The translations under genes and the position numbers were made by a program. From positions 118,020 to 182,019 of the forward strand of contig NZ_JANRHH010000013.1 in NCBI RefSeq assembly GCF_030433435.1: DNA of 64,000 nt. Direction: 5' to 3'. Of the stretch, positions 1-10,064 are shown piece after piece. Numbering within the stretch: position 1 is the first letter of the stretch; each line of letters opens with the position of its first letter. Under the pieces are notes generated by a model. The model did no database searches. It saw nothing but the letters and a program-made list of their open reading frames with translations, and was not told the DNA's origin. The DNA comes from Polycladomyces subterraneus (GTDB lineage: Bacteria; Bacillota; Bacilli; Thermoactinomycetales; JIR-001).

Positions 1-266
1 AACACCGGATAAATGGAAACAGTAAAGAAAAAGCCGATCCGGGCAACCGAACCAAAATTTCGCTGCAAACCGTCAAAACTGAGGGTGTGCAAAGGATGAG
101 ACGGCAATACAAACGCCGGAATCAGCCAAACAGCGAACAGGACCGTGGCGACGGAGATGACCGAAGCGGTGATCACCCATTTTCTTTCCTTCGCGTTGGG
201 AATGGTTTGAACCCAAAAGGAAGGAGATATGGACCGGTTCTTATCTTTTAAGGAATCACCGTGCAT
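1..266 (-). CDS. Partial membrane protein, cut by left edge
   Basis: An open frame begins with ATG at 266 on the minus strand, preceded by a GAGGTG ribosome-binding site, and runs off the left edge, so only the first 88 codons are visible. The N-terminus is polar. It is followed by one clear membrane segment (about residues 32-56, rich in V/A/I/F) and the beginning of a second hydrophobic stretch. I do not recognise the family. It lies downstream of tdk in the same direction but behind a strong terminator, so it is probably a separate unit. Confidence 0.6.
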   Translation of the reverse strand, partial: MHGDSLKDKNRSISPSFWVQTIPNAKERKWVITASVISVATVLFAVWLIPAFVLPSHPLHTLSFDGLQRNFGSVARIGFFFTVSIYPV

Positions 267-361
267 ACTTTCACCTCTGTTTTCCAAAATCACACCGCAA
301 AACTGATCATATCAGAGTATGATGAAAATCCCATATGAAACCGTACGCCAAACGTCCGTAA

Positions 362-388
362 ATAAAAACAGCGCCCGTTCTGGGCGCC
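362..388 (-). terminator. Terminator downstream of tdk
   Basis: A GC-rich perfect stem (GGCGCCC / GGGCGC) is followed on the minus strand by a T-rich tract. It lies about 170 nt after the tdk stop and separates tdk from the partial membrane-protein gene. Confidence 0.75.
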
Positions 389-558
389 TAAACTGCTGAC
401 AAAGAGGTTGAATCGCTCGGCGATTTTGGGTGAGCCGTTTCTCTCTCCCTCCGCTTTCGGCTGTTAAACAGCCAATCCTCTTTTTGATGAAATCTGATTT
501 TCCCGTTAAGCCAACCCGACTGGCCTGCGGAGAAGGGTTCGGAAATCGGAGACCGCTC

Positions 559-1164
559 TCATCTGTGTGTCACCGTTTGTTCTGCTTCCACCACTTCGTG
601 ACAATGGCGGCAACGCGCCTCATACTGCTCCTCGGCGCCAACTTGGATGACCGGCTCTTCCGAAGAAGCGGGCTTTCCGTTGACCAAACGCTGGGTCCGC
701 CCCGCCGGTCCGCCGCATTTGACGCAGATCGCATGCAATTTGGTCACGTATTCAGCCAATGCCAGCAAGGTAGGAGTGGGGCCAAACGGCCGCCCACGGA
801 AATCCTGGTCCAATCCGGCGCATATGACACGCACCCCACGATCGGCCAACTGCTGGCAGATGTCCACAATTTCATCTTCGAAAAATTGCACTTCATCGAT
901 GGCCACCACATTGACCTCATCCGTCACCTGTTCCATAATCGCCTTGGCGCTCCGAACCGGAACCGCCGCAGTATGTACGCCGTTGTGCGAAGTGACCGCC
1001 TCCGGGTGATAACGATCATCGATCGCCGGTTTGAACACCGCCACTTTTTGTTTGGCGATGCGCGCTCTTCGTACGCGCCGGATCAACTCCTCACTCTTGC
1101 CCGAGAACATGCCCCCGCAGATGACTTCGATCCACCCTTCCCGGTGCCGAACATGGTGTTCCAT
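559..1164 (-). CDS. tdk: Thymidine kinase
   Basis: Type II thymidine kinase of the salvage pathway, which phosphorylates thymidine with ATP in the cytoplasm. The 201 residues fit the family. The Walker A loop GGMFSGKS is at residues 17-24, the Walker B-like DEVQFF is near residue 91, and a zinc site is formed by two C-x-x-C pairs near residues 147-150 and 185-188. It follows rpmE as in B. subtilis, with a gap of about 210 nt, and ends before a strong terminator. Identification is secure. Confidence 0.96.
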   Translation of the reverse strand: MEHHVRHREGWIEVICGGMFSGKSEELIRRVRRARIAKQKVAVFKPAIDDRYHPEAVTSHNGVHTAAVPVRSAKAIMEQVTDEVNVVAIDEVQFFEDEIVDICQQLADRGVRVICAGLDQDFRGRPFGPTPTLLALAEYVTKLHAICVKCGGPAGRTQRLVNGKPASSEEPVIQVGAEEQYEARCRHCHEVVEAEQTVTHR

Positions 1165-1323
1165 CCGTTCTTCTCCTCCAGGTCTGGTTTGAAGTCGCGA
1201 AGTCTATTGTATCACAGCCCGCCCGTCTCATTGAGACGTTGCAACGCAAAAATCCCTGACAACTCCTGCCACCGGATTGACCTCTCAATGTATTCCCGAT
1301 GAGGATGTCCGGTTCCTCCATGC

Positions 1324-1361
1324 AAAAAAGAAACAGGCAAGCGTCTCGGCTTGCCTGTTTC
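1324..1361 (-). terminator. Terminator downstream of rpmE
   Basis: A 12-bp perfect stem (GAAACAGGCAAG and its complement) with an 8-nt loop is followed by six Ts on the minus strand. It starts 12 nt past the rpmE stop. Confidence 0.9.
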
Positions 1362-1373
1362 GAACCGTACGGA

Positions 1374-1574
1374 TCAGCTGAGGTTGTATTTCTTTTTGAA
1401 GCGGTCCACACGTCCGCCCGTGTTGACCATTTTTTGTTTCCCCGTGAAGAAAGGATGACATTCCGAGCAGATGTCAACACGGAGGTTTTCCTTGGTCGAA
1501 CCCGTTTCAAAGGTATTTCCACACGCACAGGTAACAGTCGTCAATTTATATTCGGGATGAATCGCCATTTTCAT
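1374..1574 (-). CDS. rpmE: 50S ribosomal protein L31, zinc-binding form
   Basis: Ribosomal protein L31 of 66 residues. It keeps the zinc ligands of the C+ type (CxC at residues 16-18 and CxxC at 36-39), so it is the primary RpmE rather than the zinc-free YtiA paralogue that replaces it under zinc starvation. The conserved HPEY near the N-terminus and VDRFKKKY at the C-terminus support the full length. The third codon is also ATG, so the start could be two residues later. It sits between the M23 peptidase gene and tdk and has its own terminator. Confidence 0.96.
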   Translation of the reverse strand: MKMAIHPEYKLTTVTCACGNTFETGSTKENLRVDICSECHPFFTGKQKMVNTGGRVDRFKKKYNLS

Positions 1575-1779
1575 TCACTTTCACCTCTTTCCCAGCCGGC
1601 TGTTCACATGGCGAATCGGCTTCCGCACATAAACACGAGCTATTATAGCACGATCACCCTTTGCTTGCAACCGGAAAGAGGTGCCATCCATCGGGTGCGG
1701 GATCCCTAACTGCCCCACCGAGGAGATGTCCTGATTGAACACAAGAGAAAAAAGAAATATATCGATGATTCCCTTCGTT

Positions 1780-2769
1780 TTATGGAAGAACGCTTAATGG
1801 ATCGATCGGCTTGCCGCCTCGACGCACTTCAAAGTGAAGATGAACGCCTGTAGCGTGACCGGTCTGTCCCATGTATCCCAAGGGAGAACCGGTTGCCAAA
1901 AATTGACCTTTTGCGACCGTGATGCGACTCAGGTGCCCATAATACGTCACCCAGCCGTTCCCATGATCGATGATCACCAGATTACCATACCCGTTCGAAT
2001 AGCCCGCTCGTGTCACGACTCCACCCCACGCCGAGTGGATGACACAACGTTCACGCTGTTCATTCCAGATATCGATGCCGGTGTGCATCCGTCCGTTCCG
2101 CCATCCGAAACGACTGGTGATTTGCCCGACGACAGGCCACCGAAACGAAATGACCCCCTGCGCGGCTTGCGATCGACTGGCCACCAGCACACCTGATTTT
2201 GACTTGACCGGCACTCTTACCGATGTCCGCTCGACCGGAGGTGACGGCACCTTCAATTGGATGGGCATGGCGAGCACTTGACCCACATACACTTCTACCG
2301 ACAGATCAACATGGGGATTTAGTCTTTCGATCACGTTCGGAGAGGTTTTGTACTGTTCGGCCAACGTCTTTAAGGTTTGGCCTTCCTGTACGCGTATCCA
2401 CTTTTTGGACAGCGGGAGTTTCAGCTTCTGCCCCACCTGTAATCGATTGGCGTCCGGAAGACGATTGAAAAGGGAAATGCGCTCAAACGGTAAACCGTAT
2501 CGCTTACTGATGCTGTAGAGCGTATCCCCGTCTTTCACTTCATATAATAGCGGCTGCAGTTCCTCCTGTGCAGCGAGATTCCCATGTGCAATCGTCACAA
2601 TGGGACTCAAATACTGAAACAACACCTGCTGTGCCACATGTTCCTTGGCCCATTGCGGCGTTTTAGGCTGAAGATCCATTGCCGCTTGGGCGGATTGCGT
2701 ATCACCCAACATCCATCCAGCTGTTGCGATTGACAAAGAGGAAGCCAACCATGCCGTTTTACCCGGCAT
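1780..2769 (-). CDS. LysM - M23 metallopeptidase (cell-wall hydrolase)
   Basis: Secreted peptidoglycan endopeptidase. After an N-terminal signal-like hydrophobic stretch ending in an AQA-type site come two LysM motifs (roughly residues 75-180). A C-terminal M23/LytM domain follows, with the zinc motif HTGID and the catalytic HLHFE near the end. I placed the start at ATG 2769 because GAGGTGAT lies just upstream; an in-frame ATG five codons earlier (2784) is possible. It lies between rho and rpmE, a spot where Bacillales often carry an extra gene. Proteins of this type act in cell separation or spore development; which role applies here is not visible. Confidence 0.9.
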   Translation of the reverse strand: MPGKTAWLASSLSIATAGWMLGDTQSAQAAMDLQPKTPQWAKEHVAQQVLFQYLSPIVTIAHGNLAAQEELQPLLYEVKDGDTLYSISKRYGLPFERISLFNRLPDANRLQVGQKLKLPLSKKWIRVQEGQTLKTLAEQYKTSPNVIERLNPHVDLSVEVYVGQVLAMPIQLKVPSPPVERTSVRVPVKSKSGVLVASRSQAAQGVISFRWPVVGQITSRFGWRNGRMHTGIDIWNEQRERCVIHSAWGGVVTRAGYSNGYGNLVIIDHGNGWVTYYGHLSRITVAKGQFLATGSPLGYMGQTGHATGVHLHFEVRRGGKPIDPLSVLP

Positions 2770-2864
2770 CACATCACCTCGCATTTTGTTGATCGGGAAA
2801 TTTCATCCCAAACCATGTTTATGCGAGGCAATGTAATCCTATAACCCGATATGGTCCGTCAGTC

Positions 2865-4142
2865 TCAGGAAGCTGTTGTGGAACGACGCGGACGCGGTTC
2901 CAGCGTGGCCAAAAACTCCGCATTCGTCTTCGTGCTGGCAAGTTTGCGGAGAAACGCTTCGATATATTCCGGCGTGTCCTGCATGGTTTTCCGCAACATC
3001 CACAATTTTTCCAGTTCCGATTTGCTGAGCAACAGCTCTTCGCGACGCGTACCGGAACGACGGATATCAATCGCCGGGAAAATACGCCGTTCGGCCAATT
3101 TCCGGTCCAGATGCAACTCCAGGTTTCCAGTTCCCTTGAACTCTTCATAGATCACATCGTCCATCCGCGAACCGGTATCGATCAGCGCCGTCGCCAAAAT
3201 GGTCAGGCTTCCGCCTTCTTCTATGTTGCGAGCGGCACCGAAGAACCGCTTGGGCCGATGGAAAGCTGCCGGGTCGATCCCGCCGGACAATGTCCGTCCA
3301 CTCGGCGGAATCACCAAATTGTACGCCCGAGCCAGTCGTGTGATGCTGTCCAACAAAATGACCACGTCTTTTTTGTGCTCCACCAAACGTTGTGCCCGTT
3401 CCAACACCAGTTCGGCCACTTTGATGTGGTTTTCCGGCAATTCATCGAAAGTGGAGCTGACCACTTCCCCTTTGACGGAACGCTGCATGTCCGTCACTTC
3501 CTCCGGACGCTCGTCGATCAACAGCACGAACAACTCAATATCCGGATAGTTGGTCGAAATGCTGTTGGCAATCTCTTTTAACAACATGGTTTTACCCGCT
3601 TTGGGCTGTGCCACGATCAATCCGCGTTGACCCAATCCGACCGGGGTGATCAAATCCATGATGCGGGTAGAGAGCTTGTCCGGGCTTGTCTCCAAGAGGA
3701 GCCTGCGTTGGGGATACAGAGGAGTGAGTGCGGGGAAGTGCAACCGTTCTGCCGCCTGTTCCGGGTCCATTCCGTTGACGGCTTCCACGTGCAACAGTCC
3801 GAAATACCGCTCATTTTCCTTCGGCGGCCTCACTTTCCCGGATACCAGATCCCCTGGTCGTAAATCAAACCGACGGATTTGCGAGGCGGAGATGTAAATA
3901 TCTTCGGAAGACGGCAGATAATTGATCGGCCGTAAAAAACCGTATCCCTCAGGGAGAATGTCCAACACGCCTTCCATAAACATCAGTCCGTCCCGCTCCG
4001 CCTGAGCTTTGAGAATCGCAAAAATCAGCTCTTTCTTTTTCATTTGGCTGTAATACGGGATCTGATACTCTTTCGCCAGTTTGTACAAGTCCGTCAATCG
4101 GCGATTTTCCAGATCGCTGAGCGACATATCCATCGCCATCAT
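2865..4142 (-). CDS. rho: Transcription termination factor Rho
   Basis: Hexameric RNA-dependent ATPase that terminates transcription. The 425 residues contain the N-terminal Rho_N helix bundle, the cold-shock-like RNA-binding domain (around EGYGFLRP, residues 65-72), the Walker A loop QPKAGKT (residues 179-185), a Walker [10 protein letters not shown] and the Q/R-loop region. Several ATG codons cluster at the start (codons 1, 2, 4 and 6), so the exact start is uncertain by a few residues. It is flanked by glpX and the M23 peptidase gene, as expected for the conserved rpoE-to-tdk block. Confidence 0.97.
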   Translation of the reverse strand: MMAMDMSLSDLENRRLTDLYKLAKEYQIPYYSQMKKKELIFAILKAQAERDGLMFMEGVLDILPEGYGFLRPINYLPSSEDIYISASQIRRFDLRPGDLVSGKVRPPKENERYFGLLHVEAVNGMDPEQAAERLHFPALTPLYPQRRLLLETSPDKLSTRIMDLITPVGLGQRGLIVAQPKAGKTMLLKEIANSISTNYPDIELFVLLIDERPEEVTDMQRSVKGEVVSSTFDELPENHIKVAELVLERAQRLVEHKKDVVILLDSITRLARAYNLVIPPSGRTLSGGIDPAAFHRPKRFFGAARNIEEGGSLTILATALIDTGSRMDDVIYEEFKGTGNLELHLDRKLAERRIFPAIDIRRSGTRREELLLSKSELEKLWMLRKTMQDTPEYIEAFLRKLASTKTNAEFLATLEPRPRRSTTAS

Positions 4143-4170
4143 TCACCACGCTCTTGATATTTTGATATGC

Positions 4171-4205
4171 GTCCTCCATCCATCATAACCGGATAGATGG
4201 AGGAC
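4171..4205. repeat. Inverted repeat in the rho leader
   Basis: A perfect 10-bp inverted repeat (GTCCTCCATC / GATGGAGGAC) with a 15-nt loop lies between glpX and rho, ending about 30 nt before the rho start. No T-run follows in either direction, so it is not a typical intrinsic terminator. A weaker CCCCT/AGGGG hairpin lies between it and glpX. It could be a leader structure of rho; I cannot say more. Confidence 0.45.
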
Positions 4206-4266
4206 TATTCTATCTTTCTATTGTGACGTACTCCCCTTTCTAAATCTAGAGGGGATCTTCAATCGT

Positions 4267-5232
4267 TTATTCTACAACAAAATTCGGCTTTTTCTCCAAT
4301 CGATGTTTGGCCTCGATGAACCGAACCGTTCCCGTTTTGGCCCGCATGACCAACGAGTGGGTAGTCGCGGTGGTGCCTTTGTAGCGAACACCGCGCAACA
4401 GTTCGCCATCAGTGACACCCGTGGCGGCAAAAATAGCGTCGTCCCCCTTTACCATATCATCGAGCCGCAATACTTTGTTCGGGTCTTCGATGCCCATCTT
4501 CTTGCACCGTTCCAACTGCTCCTCATTTTCCGGCAACAATCGTCCCTGGATCTCGCCGCCCAGACATTTCAACGCAACTGCTGCCAAAACGCCTTCGGGG
4601 GCCCCGCCCGAACCGAACAGGATATCCACACCGGTGTCGGGGAATGCCGTATTGATCGCCGCGGCCACATCTCCGTCAGAGATCAACTTGATCCGTGCCC
4701 CTGCACGCCGTACCTCCTCGATCAGCTTGGCATGGCGCGGCCGATCCAAGATGACGGCTACCAAATCTTCCATGTCTTTGCCTAATGCCTGAGCCACCGC
4801 TTTCAGGTTGTCCCTCACCGGCGCGTCGATGTCCACTTTCCCCACTGCCGCCGGGCCGACGGCGATTTTTTGCATATACATGTCCGGTGCATGCAGCAAA
4901 TCACCGCGATTGGCCACCGCTACGACGGACAACGCGTTCCACAAGCCCTTGGCGACGATATTGGTCCCTTCCAAAGGGTCGACTGCCACATCCACTTCCG
5001 GCAAGTAACCGAGACCCAAACGTTCCCCGATATACAACATCGGCGCTTCGTCCATTTCCCCTTCACCGATCACAACAGTGCCGCGCATCGGGATCGTATC
5101 GAACACCTTGCGCATGGCCGTCGTCGCCGCTTCATCCGCTTCATCCTTTTTCCCAAAACCCATCCAACGGCCACTGGCGATAGCTGCCGCTTCCGTCACG
5201 CGCACCAATTCCATCGTTAAACTGCGCTCCAT
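4267..5232 (-). CDS. glpX: Fructose-1,6-bisphosphatase class II
   Basis: GlpX-type fructose-1,6-bisphosphatase, a metal-dependent enzyme of gluconeogenesis. About 320 residues, typical for the family. The metal-binding acidic motifs are present: [11 protein letters not shown] in the first quarter and the VDPLEGTN loop near residue 90, followed by GSGGAPEG. I chose ATG 5232 because a GGGGG tract precedes it at suitable distance; an in-frame ATG at 5253 has a weaker site. It lies between murA and rho as in B. subtilis and pairs functionally with the nearby class II aldolase. Confidence 0.95.
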   Translation of the reverse strand: MERSLTMELVRVTEAAAIASGRWMGFGKKDEADEAATTAMRKVFDTIPMRGTVVIGEGEMDEAPMLYIGERLGLGYLPEVDVAVDPLEGTNIVAKGLWNALSVVAVANRGDLLHAPDMYMQKIAVGPAAVGKVDIDAPVRDNLKAVAQALGKDMEDLVAVILDRPRHAKLIEEVRRAGARIKLISDGDVAAAINTAFPDTGVDILFGSGGAPEGVLAAVALKCLGGEIQGRLLPENEEQLERCKKMGIEDPNKVLRLDDMVKGDDAIFAATGVTDGELLRGVRYKGTTATTHSLVMRAKTGTVRFIEAKHRLEKKPNFVVE

Positions 5233-5436
5233 CCTGTCAACCCCCTGATCCATTCTTCATCCCGTGCTGCGGTGAATACGCTTCCGCAACGGCGGATCAC
5301 TCTGATACAGATTGACCCGCTCCTATGAGTGTCTTCATCGGTATAAGGTAGCACAATTCATTTATATGTTACACTATTTTTGTGGAAGTGCGAAGAACAG
5401 GATGAAAAAGGGACAGAAACTGGAGAAATCACAAGT

Positions 5437-5545
5437 GGTTGACAAAGTCCGCGGGTTCCGATTAAACTCCGCACCCGACAGGAATTTCGGATCTGCTCAC
5501 CTCAAAAAGGGTGGCCGTTTCCCACGAACGATCTATTGAGCACAG
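5437..5545. repeat. Dispersed intergenic repeat, copy A
   Basis: The 410-bp gap between glpX and murA holds no convincing gene. Its centre carries GACAAAGTCCGC-GGTTCCGAT near 5440 and AGGGTGGCCGTTTCCCA near 5507. Both blocks recur in the same order at 14.35-14.47 kb, and the second also at 11.43 kb. The interior of this copy differs from the other two. No ORF or terminal repeat is evident. Confidence 0.55.
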
Positions 5546-5642
5546 GCGTTGCAGGAGGAATACAGGGTACCGGAATCCACTTCCGGAAGACAGACACGCT
5601 GCAGACAACTGGTTACGGAGTGAAAGCGGGGGTGACAGCTTT

Positions 5643-6896
5643 TTACGACCGCCAAATTTCCGCTCCCAACGATTTTAATTTCTCCTCCAACCGCTCATAT
5701 CCTCTATCGATGTATCCCACTCCAGCAATTTCTGTTTCTCCCTGTGCCGACAGCCCTGCAATCACCAACGAAGCACCTGCCCTGAGGTCGGTCGCAGTGA
5801 CGGAGGTGCCGAACAACGGTGTCGGACCTTCCACGATGGCTGTCGTGCCCGCGACACGGATTCTGGCGCCCATCCGTGCCAATTCGGGCACTTGTTTGAA
5901 ACGGGCGGAATAAATGTTTTCCGTCACCACACTGACCCCCTCGGCCTGAGTCAACAATGCGGTAAGGGGTTGTTGCAAATCAGTGGGGAAACCGGGATAT
6001 GGTGCTGTTTTAACGTCAACAGCCCGATAACGGCCGCCACCTTGCACCCATACGGTTTCATCGTCCTCCCGCACACGGACGCCCATCTCCCGCAATTTGG
6101 CCGTAAGCGGCTCCAGATGTTTGGGGATCACCTGCTCGACGCTCACTTCACCTCGCGTGGCAGCGGCGGCGATCAAATATGTACCCGCTTCGATCCGATC
6201 AGGGATGATCGCGTGACGGCATCCTCTTAAATGGGACACGCCGCGGATGCGGATCACATCCGTTCCTGCTCCTTTTATCTGTGCTCCCATGGTGTTCAAA
6301 AAGGTGGCCACGTCAACGATTTCTGGCTCTTTGGCCGCATTTTCGATCACCGTAAGACCCCTTGCCCGGACAGCGGCCAACATAATGTTAATCGTTGCCC
6401 CGACACTGACAATGTCCAAAAAGATACGGGCACCCGTCAACTTCGGGGCATGGACGTGAAGAATCCCACCCGACTGTCGCACGGTCGCTCCCAGCGCCTT
6501 AAATCCCTTGATATGTTGATCAATGGGGCGCGGGCCGAGATCGCATCCGCCGGGCAGGCCGATCGAAACTTCCCCGAATCGGCCAAGCAAAGCTCCGATC
6601 AGATAGTAGGAAGCCCGTAATTTTTTTACCTTTTTGTCCGGTAGCGGGACGGGTGACAACCGACTCGGATCGACGGACAAGCAACTTCCTTCCTTCGTCA
6701 CGACAGCACCGAGATCACGCAATATTTCGGCATACACATCCACATCGCGAATCTCGGGCAAATTCTCAATCTCGCAACCGGACTCCGCCAGAACCGTCGC
6801 CGGTATGACGGCCACCGCGCTGTTCTTCGCCCCGCCGATTTGCACGCGGCCGATCAGCGGACGTCCGCCTTTGATTTTCAAGGTTTTCATCAGCAT
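5643..6896 (-). CDS. murA: UDP-N-acetylglucosamine 1-carboxyvinyltransferase
   Basis: MurA, the first committed step of peptidoglycan synthesis: transfer of enolpyruvate from PEP to UDP-GlcNAc. The 417 residues match the family. The substrate-binding KN pair lies in GGAKNSAV (residues 24-25) and the catalytic cysteine is C118 in GGCDLGPRP, so it should be fosfomycin-sensitive. The position next to transaldolase and fba corresponds to the second B. subtilis copy, MurAB (MurZ). The third codon is an alternative ATG start. Confidence 0.95.
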   Translation of the reverse strand: MLMKTLKIKGGRPLIGRVQIGGAKNSAVAVIPATVLAESGCEIENLPEIRDVDVYAEILRDLGAVVTKEGSCLSVDPSRLSPVPLPDKKVKKLRASYYLIGALLGRFGEVSIGLPGGCDLGPRPIDQHIKGFKALGATVRQSGGILHVHAPKLTGARIFLDIVSVGATINIMLAAVRARGLTVIENAAKEPEIVDVATFLNTMGAQIKGAGTDVIRIRGVSHLRGCRHAIIPDRIEAGTYLIAAAATRGEVSVEQVIPKHLEPLTAKLREMGVRVREDDETVWVQGGGRYRAVDVKTAPYPGFPTDLQQPLTALLTQAEGVSVVTENIYSARFKQVPELARMGARIRVAGTTAIVEGPTPLFGTSVTATDLRAGASLVIAGLSAQGETEIAGVGYIDRGYERLEEKLKSLGAEIWRS

Positions 6897-6994
6897 CCGT
6901 CCTTTTCAGTCCTGTCTGATCAATCCGACCTACGGGGGAGACTAGCCTCTCGCTTGTAACACCGTGGGAAAAACTCTTCCGTCTTGATAAAGGC

Positions 6995-7024
6995 TCCGGC
7001 GGTCAGCATCGCTGTACCGCCGGA
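6995..7024 (-). terminator. Hairpin downstream of the transaldolase gene
   Basis: A perfect 9-bp stem (TCCGGCGGT / ACCGCCGGA) lies 28 nt after the transaldolase stop on the minus strand. Only a weak T-tract (CCTTTATC) follows, so it may terminate incompletely or stabilise the 3' end. Confidence 0.5.
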
Positions 7025-7051
7025 CATCGTTGCATCAAATCGACAAGACGA

Positions 7052-7717
7052 TCAAGCCTTTTGATGTTGCTTCGCTTTTTCCCAATCCGCCAGGAACCGC
7101 TCGATTCCCTGATCGGTGAGCGGATGTTTGGCCAACTGCTGCATCACTTTGAACGGCATGGTGGCTATGTGCGCACCGCTTTGGGCAGCTTGCGTGACAT
7201 GCACGGGATTGCGGATACTGGCAGCAATGATTTCGGTTTCGATCCCGTGAAGATCGAAAATCTCAGCGATTTGCCCGATCAGTTGACTGCCGTCATGGTT
7301 GATGTCGTCCAATCGACCGATGAAAGGACTGACATACGTCGCTCCCGCCCTGGCAGCCATCAGAGCTTGGTTGGCCGAGAACACCAACGTGACATTGGTC
7401 GGAATCCCTTTTTTGGCAAAGTGATGGACTGCCTTCAGCCCTTCCGTCGTCATCGGTACTTTGATATTAATCCGATCGGACAACGCGGCCAACGGCTCTC
7501 CTTCCCGGATCATCCCCTCAGCATCCAGACTCAGCACTTCTGCACTGACAGGACCGTCGACGATCTGCAGGATTTCTTTGAGCACTTCGACGAAATCGCG
7601 TCCTTCCTTTGCAACCAAACTGGGGTTGGTCGTCACACCGGACACGATCCCCCATGAAGCAGCTTCACGGATTTCGTCCACATTGGCCGAGTCAATGAAA
7701 AATTTCACCACACTCAT
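7052..7717 (-). CDS. tal: Transaldolase (fructose-6-phosphate aldolase-like)
   Basis: Short-type transaldolase of the pentose phosphate pathway. The 221 residues are typical of the FSA/TalC group rather than the 320-residue TalB group. The Schiff-base lysine lies in NIKVPMT near residue 86, and the N-terminal [19 protein letters not shown] and [11 protein letters not shown] motifs are present. It follows fba by 36 nt in the same direction, as in B. subtilis. Whether it acts as transaldolase or fructose-6-phosphate aldolase cannot be read from sequence alone. Confidence 0.92.
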   Translation of the reverse strand: MSVVKFFIDSANVDEIREAASWGIVSGVTTNPSLVAKEGRDFVEVLKEILQIVDGPVSAEVLSLDAEGMIREGEPLAALSDRINIKVPMTTEGLKAVHHFAKKGIPTNVTLVFSANQALMAARAGATYVSPFIGRLDDINHDGSQLIGQIAEIFDLHGIETEIIAASIRNPVHVTQAAQSGAHIATMPFKVMQQLAKHPLTDQGIERFLADWEKAKQHQKA

Positions 7718-7753
7718 CTCCTTGTGTCATCGAAATGACAACGACATCCCCCA

Positions 7754-8608
7754 TCAGGCTTTGCCCGCGCTGCCGAACAGACGGATTTTGCTGCGGACGA
7801 CTTCCACCATCGCGTCGCGAGCCGGTCCGAGGTATTTCCGCGGATCGATCAGGTCCGGTTTGGCGTTCAGGATTTCCCGGATGGTGTTGGTACAAGCCAC
7901 CTGGTTCTCGGTATTGACGTTGATTTTGCCGACACCGAGCGAAATCGCCTTACGGATCGACTCGTCCGGCACACCGGAACCGCCGTGGAGCACGATCGGT
8001 GCCTCGATGTTTTTGCTCACTTTCTCAATGATGTCAAAGCGGATTTTCGGTTCCCCTTTGTACATCCCATGTGCCGTACCCACAGCGATCGCCATCGCAT
8101 CCACTTTCGTCTCTTCCCAGAAGCGGATGGCGTCATCCGGGTTGGCCAGTTGCGCATCTTCTTCATCGACGCTCAGATCGTCTTCCACCCCACCGATCGT
8201 ACCCAGCTCGCCTTCTACAGAAACCCCGACGGCATGGGCCGCTTTCACGACTTCTTTGGTCAGGCGGATGTTCTCTTCCAGCGGATAGTGGGAACCATCG
8301 AACATCACGGACGAGAAGCCGGCCTGGATACATTTCATCACCATTTCAAAACTGCTGCCGTGATCCAAGTGCAGCGCCACCGGAACACCCGCTTCCTCCG
8401 CGGCCACCCGAGCGAGCGCCACCACGTTTTTCAGACCCATATATTTGATGGCTCCTTCACTGGCGCCGAAAATGAGCGGGGAACGCTCTTCTTTGGCTGC
8501 TTGGATGATGGCTTGCGTAAACTCCAAGTTGTTCATGTTGAATTGCCCGACAGCAAAGCCTTCCCGTTTCGCGCGAGGCAAAAATTCTGTCATAGGTACG
8601 AGCGGCAT
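7754..8608 (-). CDS. fba: Class II fructose-bisphosphate aldolase
   Basis: Zinc-dependent aldolase of glycolysis and gluconeogenesis, 284 residues. The zinc/catalytic motif LHLDHGSS lies near residue 80, the YPLEENI loop follows, and the second zinc-ligand region GTAHGMYKG and VLHGGSG are intact. The frame is open further upstream, but ATG 8608 has an ideal site (GGAGGATC at 6-10 nt) and yields the canonical N-terminus. It is normally next to spo0F in Bacillales; here kal and kce are inserted between them. Confidence 0.96.
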   Translation of the reverse strand: MPLVPMTEFLPRAKREGFAVGQFNMNNLEFTQAIIQAAKEERSPLIFGASEGAIKYMGLKNVVALARVAAEEAGVPVALHLDHGSSFEMVMKCIQAGFSSVMFDGSHYPLEENIRLTKEVVKAAHAVGVSVEGELGTIGGVEDDLSVDEEDAQLANPDDAIRFWEETKVDAMAIAVGTAHGMYKGEPKIRFDIIEKVSKNIEAPIVLHGGSGVPDESIRKAISLGVGKINVNTENQVACTNTIREILNAKPDLIDPRKYLGPARDAMVEVVRSKIRLFGSAGKA

Positions 8609-8683
8609 AATGATCCTCCTCTGTCTGCTTCCTTGATATTCCTCTGCCATTATAACATTCCCGACAGAAAAAGGGGATTCCCG

Positions 8684-9496
8684 TCAACGACGAATCCCCA
8701 GTTGCGCCCGCGCCTCGTCGGGCGTGGCGATCTCCCGCCCCAGCTCCCGAGCGATGCGTACCACACGCGCCACCAACTGAGCGTTCGTCGCCAACTCACC
8801 CTTTCGGTAATAAATATTATCTTCCAAACCGACGCGAACATGCCCTCCCAATACGATGCCCAACACCGACATGGGCAATTGCGCTCTACCAATACCGGCA
8901 ACAGTCCATGTCGCCCCTTCCGGCAGTTGTCGGACCATGTGGAGCAGATGTTCAGCCGTAGCTGGAATGCCCCCCGGTACACCCATGACGAAATCAAATT
9001 GAAGATGACCCGCGACCAGTCCTTTTTTTACCAACCGCAGCGCATTGGCAATCATTCCCACATCGAAAATCTCGAACTCAGGGCGTACTCCATATTGCTG
9101 CATCGTTTCCGCGAATTGCTCTACCATTTCCGGCGGGTTGAAAAACACATCCCGTCCGAAATTGACGGTCCCCGTCGTCAATGTAGCCATTTCCGGCGCC
9201 AACGTGACCGGTTGCATCCGCTCCTCCGCACTCATCCCCACAGCCCCACCCGTCGACACCTGCACAATAATATCGCAACGCTTGCGGATTTCCTTAATGG
9301 CCTGACGATACAAATCCTTGTTCTGACTGGGCCTACCGTCCGCATCGCGTACATGGATATGCGCGATCGCGGCTCCTGCGGCATGCGCTTCAGCCGCTGC
9401 GATGCCGATTTCTTCTGGTGTGACAGGCAGATATGGCGTATCTTCGCGGGTTACTTCCGCTCCCACCAGTGCGGCAGTGATTATCAGTTTGTCCAT
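8684..9496 (-). CDS. kce: 3-keto-5-aminohexanoate cleavage enzyme
   Basis: BKACE-family enzyme that condenses 3-keto-5-aminohexanoate with acetyl-CoA to give acetoacetate and 3-aminobutyryl-CoA in lysine fermentation. About 270 residues. The zinc-binding HIHVRD motif places histidines at residues 46 and 48, the positions known for characterised Kce, and LGGHVRVGLEDN is present near residue 230. The start at 9496 lies one nucleotide after the kal stop, implying translational coupling. BKACE members use several beta-keto acids, but the kal partner makes the lysine assignment strong. The rest of the pathway is at 54-61 kb. Confidence 0.9.
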   Translation of the reverse strand: MDKLIITAALVGAEVTREDTPYLPVTPEEIGIAAAEAHAAGAAIAHIHVRDADGRPSQNKDLYRQAIKEIRKRCDIIVQVSTGGAVGMSAEERMQPVTLAPEMATLTTGTVNFGRDVFFNPPEMVEQFAETMQQYGVRPEFEIFDVGMIANALRLVKKGLVAGHLQFDFVMGVPGGIPATAEHLLHMVRQLPEGATWTVAGIGRAQLPMSVLGIVLGGHVRVGLEDNIYYRKGELATNAQLVARVVRIARELGREIATPDEARAQLGIRR

Positions 9497-9497
9497 G

Positions 9498-9896
9498 TCA
9501 CAGCCCCCCACGCTGACGATCTTTCGGTACAACGCAAGTACCCGTGGCTCTGGTCACTACCACCGGCTCTGTCAGTATCCGCGCAGCGGAAGGCACTGCA
9601 GGATCGATGTTAGCCTCAATCACTTTATAGGCGGTGAAGGTCATTTTGCGGGATGTGTTACCCACTTTCTCGATCGTTCCCACTGCTTCGATGAAATCTC
9701 CAGCATAAACGGGAGCCAAAAACTCGACGGACTCATACGCCACAAACAGACCTTCATCCCCGTCATGACGGATCAACAGTTCGGTCGCCACATCACCAAA
9801 CAAAGCCAAGATCCGGGCACCATCTACCAGATTTCCGCAATAATGCGCATCCGCTTGTGACATGCGCACACGTATCGTTGCCGTGATTTTATTCAT
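9498..9896 (-). CDS. kal: 3-aminobutyryl-CoA ammonia lyase
   Basis: Hot-dog-fold lyase that deaminates L-3-aminobutyryl-CoA to crotonyl-CoA in the lysine degradation pathway. The 132 residues fit characterised Kal. The N-terminal [16 protein letters not shown] and the VYAGDFIE stretch are typical of the family. A strong GAGAGGGGGG site precedes the ATG. It forms a two-gene unit with kce, located between spo0F and fba, far from the kam genes. Assignment rests on family resemblance plus the kce partner. Confidence 0.88.
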   Translation of the reverse strand: MNKITATIRVRMSQADAHYCGNLVDGARILALFGDVATELLIRHDGDEGLFVAYESVEFLAPVYAGDFIEAVGTIEKVGNTSRKMTFTAYKVIEANIDPAVPSAARILTEPVVVTRATGTCVVPKDRQRGGL

Positions 9897-9922
9897 GTTG
9901 TGCCCCCCTCTCAGATCCGGCC

Positions 9923-9966
9923 AAAAAAAAGGCGCCTTTCATCCCTTCTGGCATTTCAAAGAAGGG
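9923..9966 (-). terminator. Possible terminator between spo0F and kal
   Basis: On the minus strand a CCCTTC/GAAGGG hairpin is followed, after a 13-nt GGCGCC-containing spacer, by eight Ts. The spacing is longer than in a standard terminator, so this could be a terminator or an attenuation-type leader of kal-kce. It lies just upstream of the kal ribosome-binding site. Confidence 0.4.
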
Positions 9967-9990
9967 AATCCCTGGCTGTCGCCCGTTTTC

Positions 9991-10064
9991 CCACCACTTG
10001 AAAGTCCGCAGCGAACAAAGGGAGTGAGAGTGCCTCTGGTAATCCAGCCGTCTGAATTGTCAAG
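9991..10064. repeat. Short sequence shared with 41975-42041
   Basis: Blocks such as CCACTTGAAA, GCGAACAAAGGG, TCTGGT and CAGCCGT appear in the same order and near-equal spacing at 41975-42041. The copy abuts the 3' end of spo0F. The style resembles the right end of IS200/IS605-type elements, but no transposase remains, so this is a tentative relic. Confidence 0.35.

Noticed and set aside
8071..9613. Long plus-strand frames opposite fba, kce and kal
   Set aside because: They lie antisense to clearly conserved genes, have no ribosome-binding sites and show skewed composition (many His/Arg/Pro), typical of shadow frames in GC-rich DNA.
9900..10060. Lysine riboswitch upstream of kal-kce
   Set aside because: None of the conserved lysine-box core motifs could be found; only a hairpin and a T-run are present.
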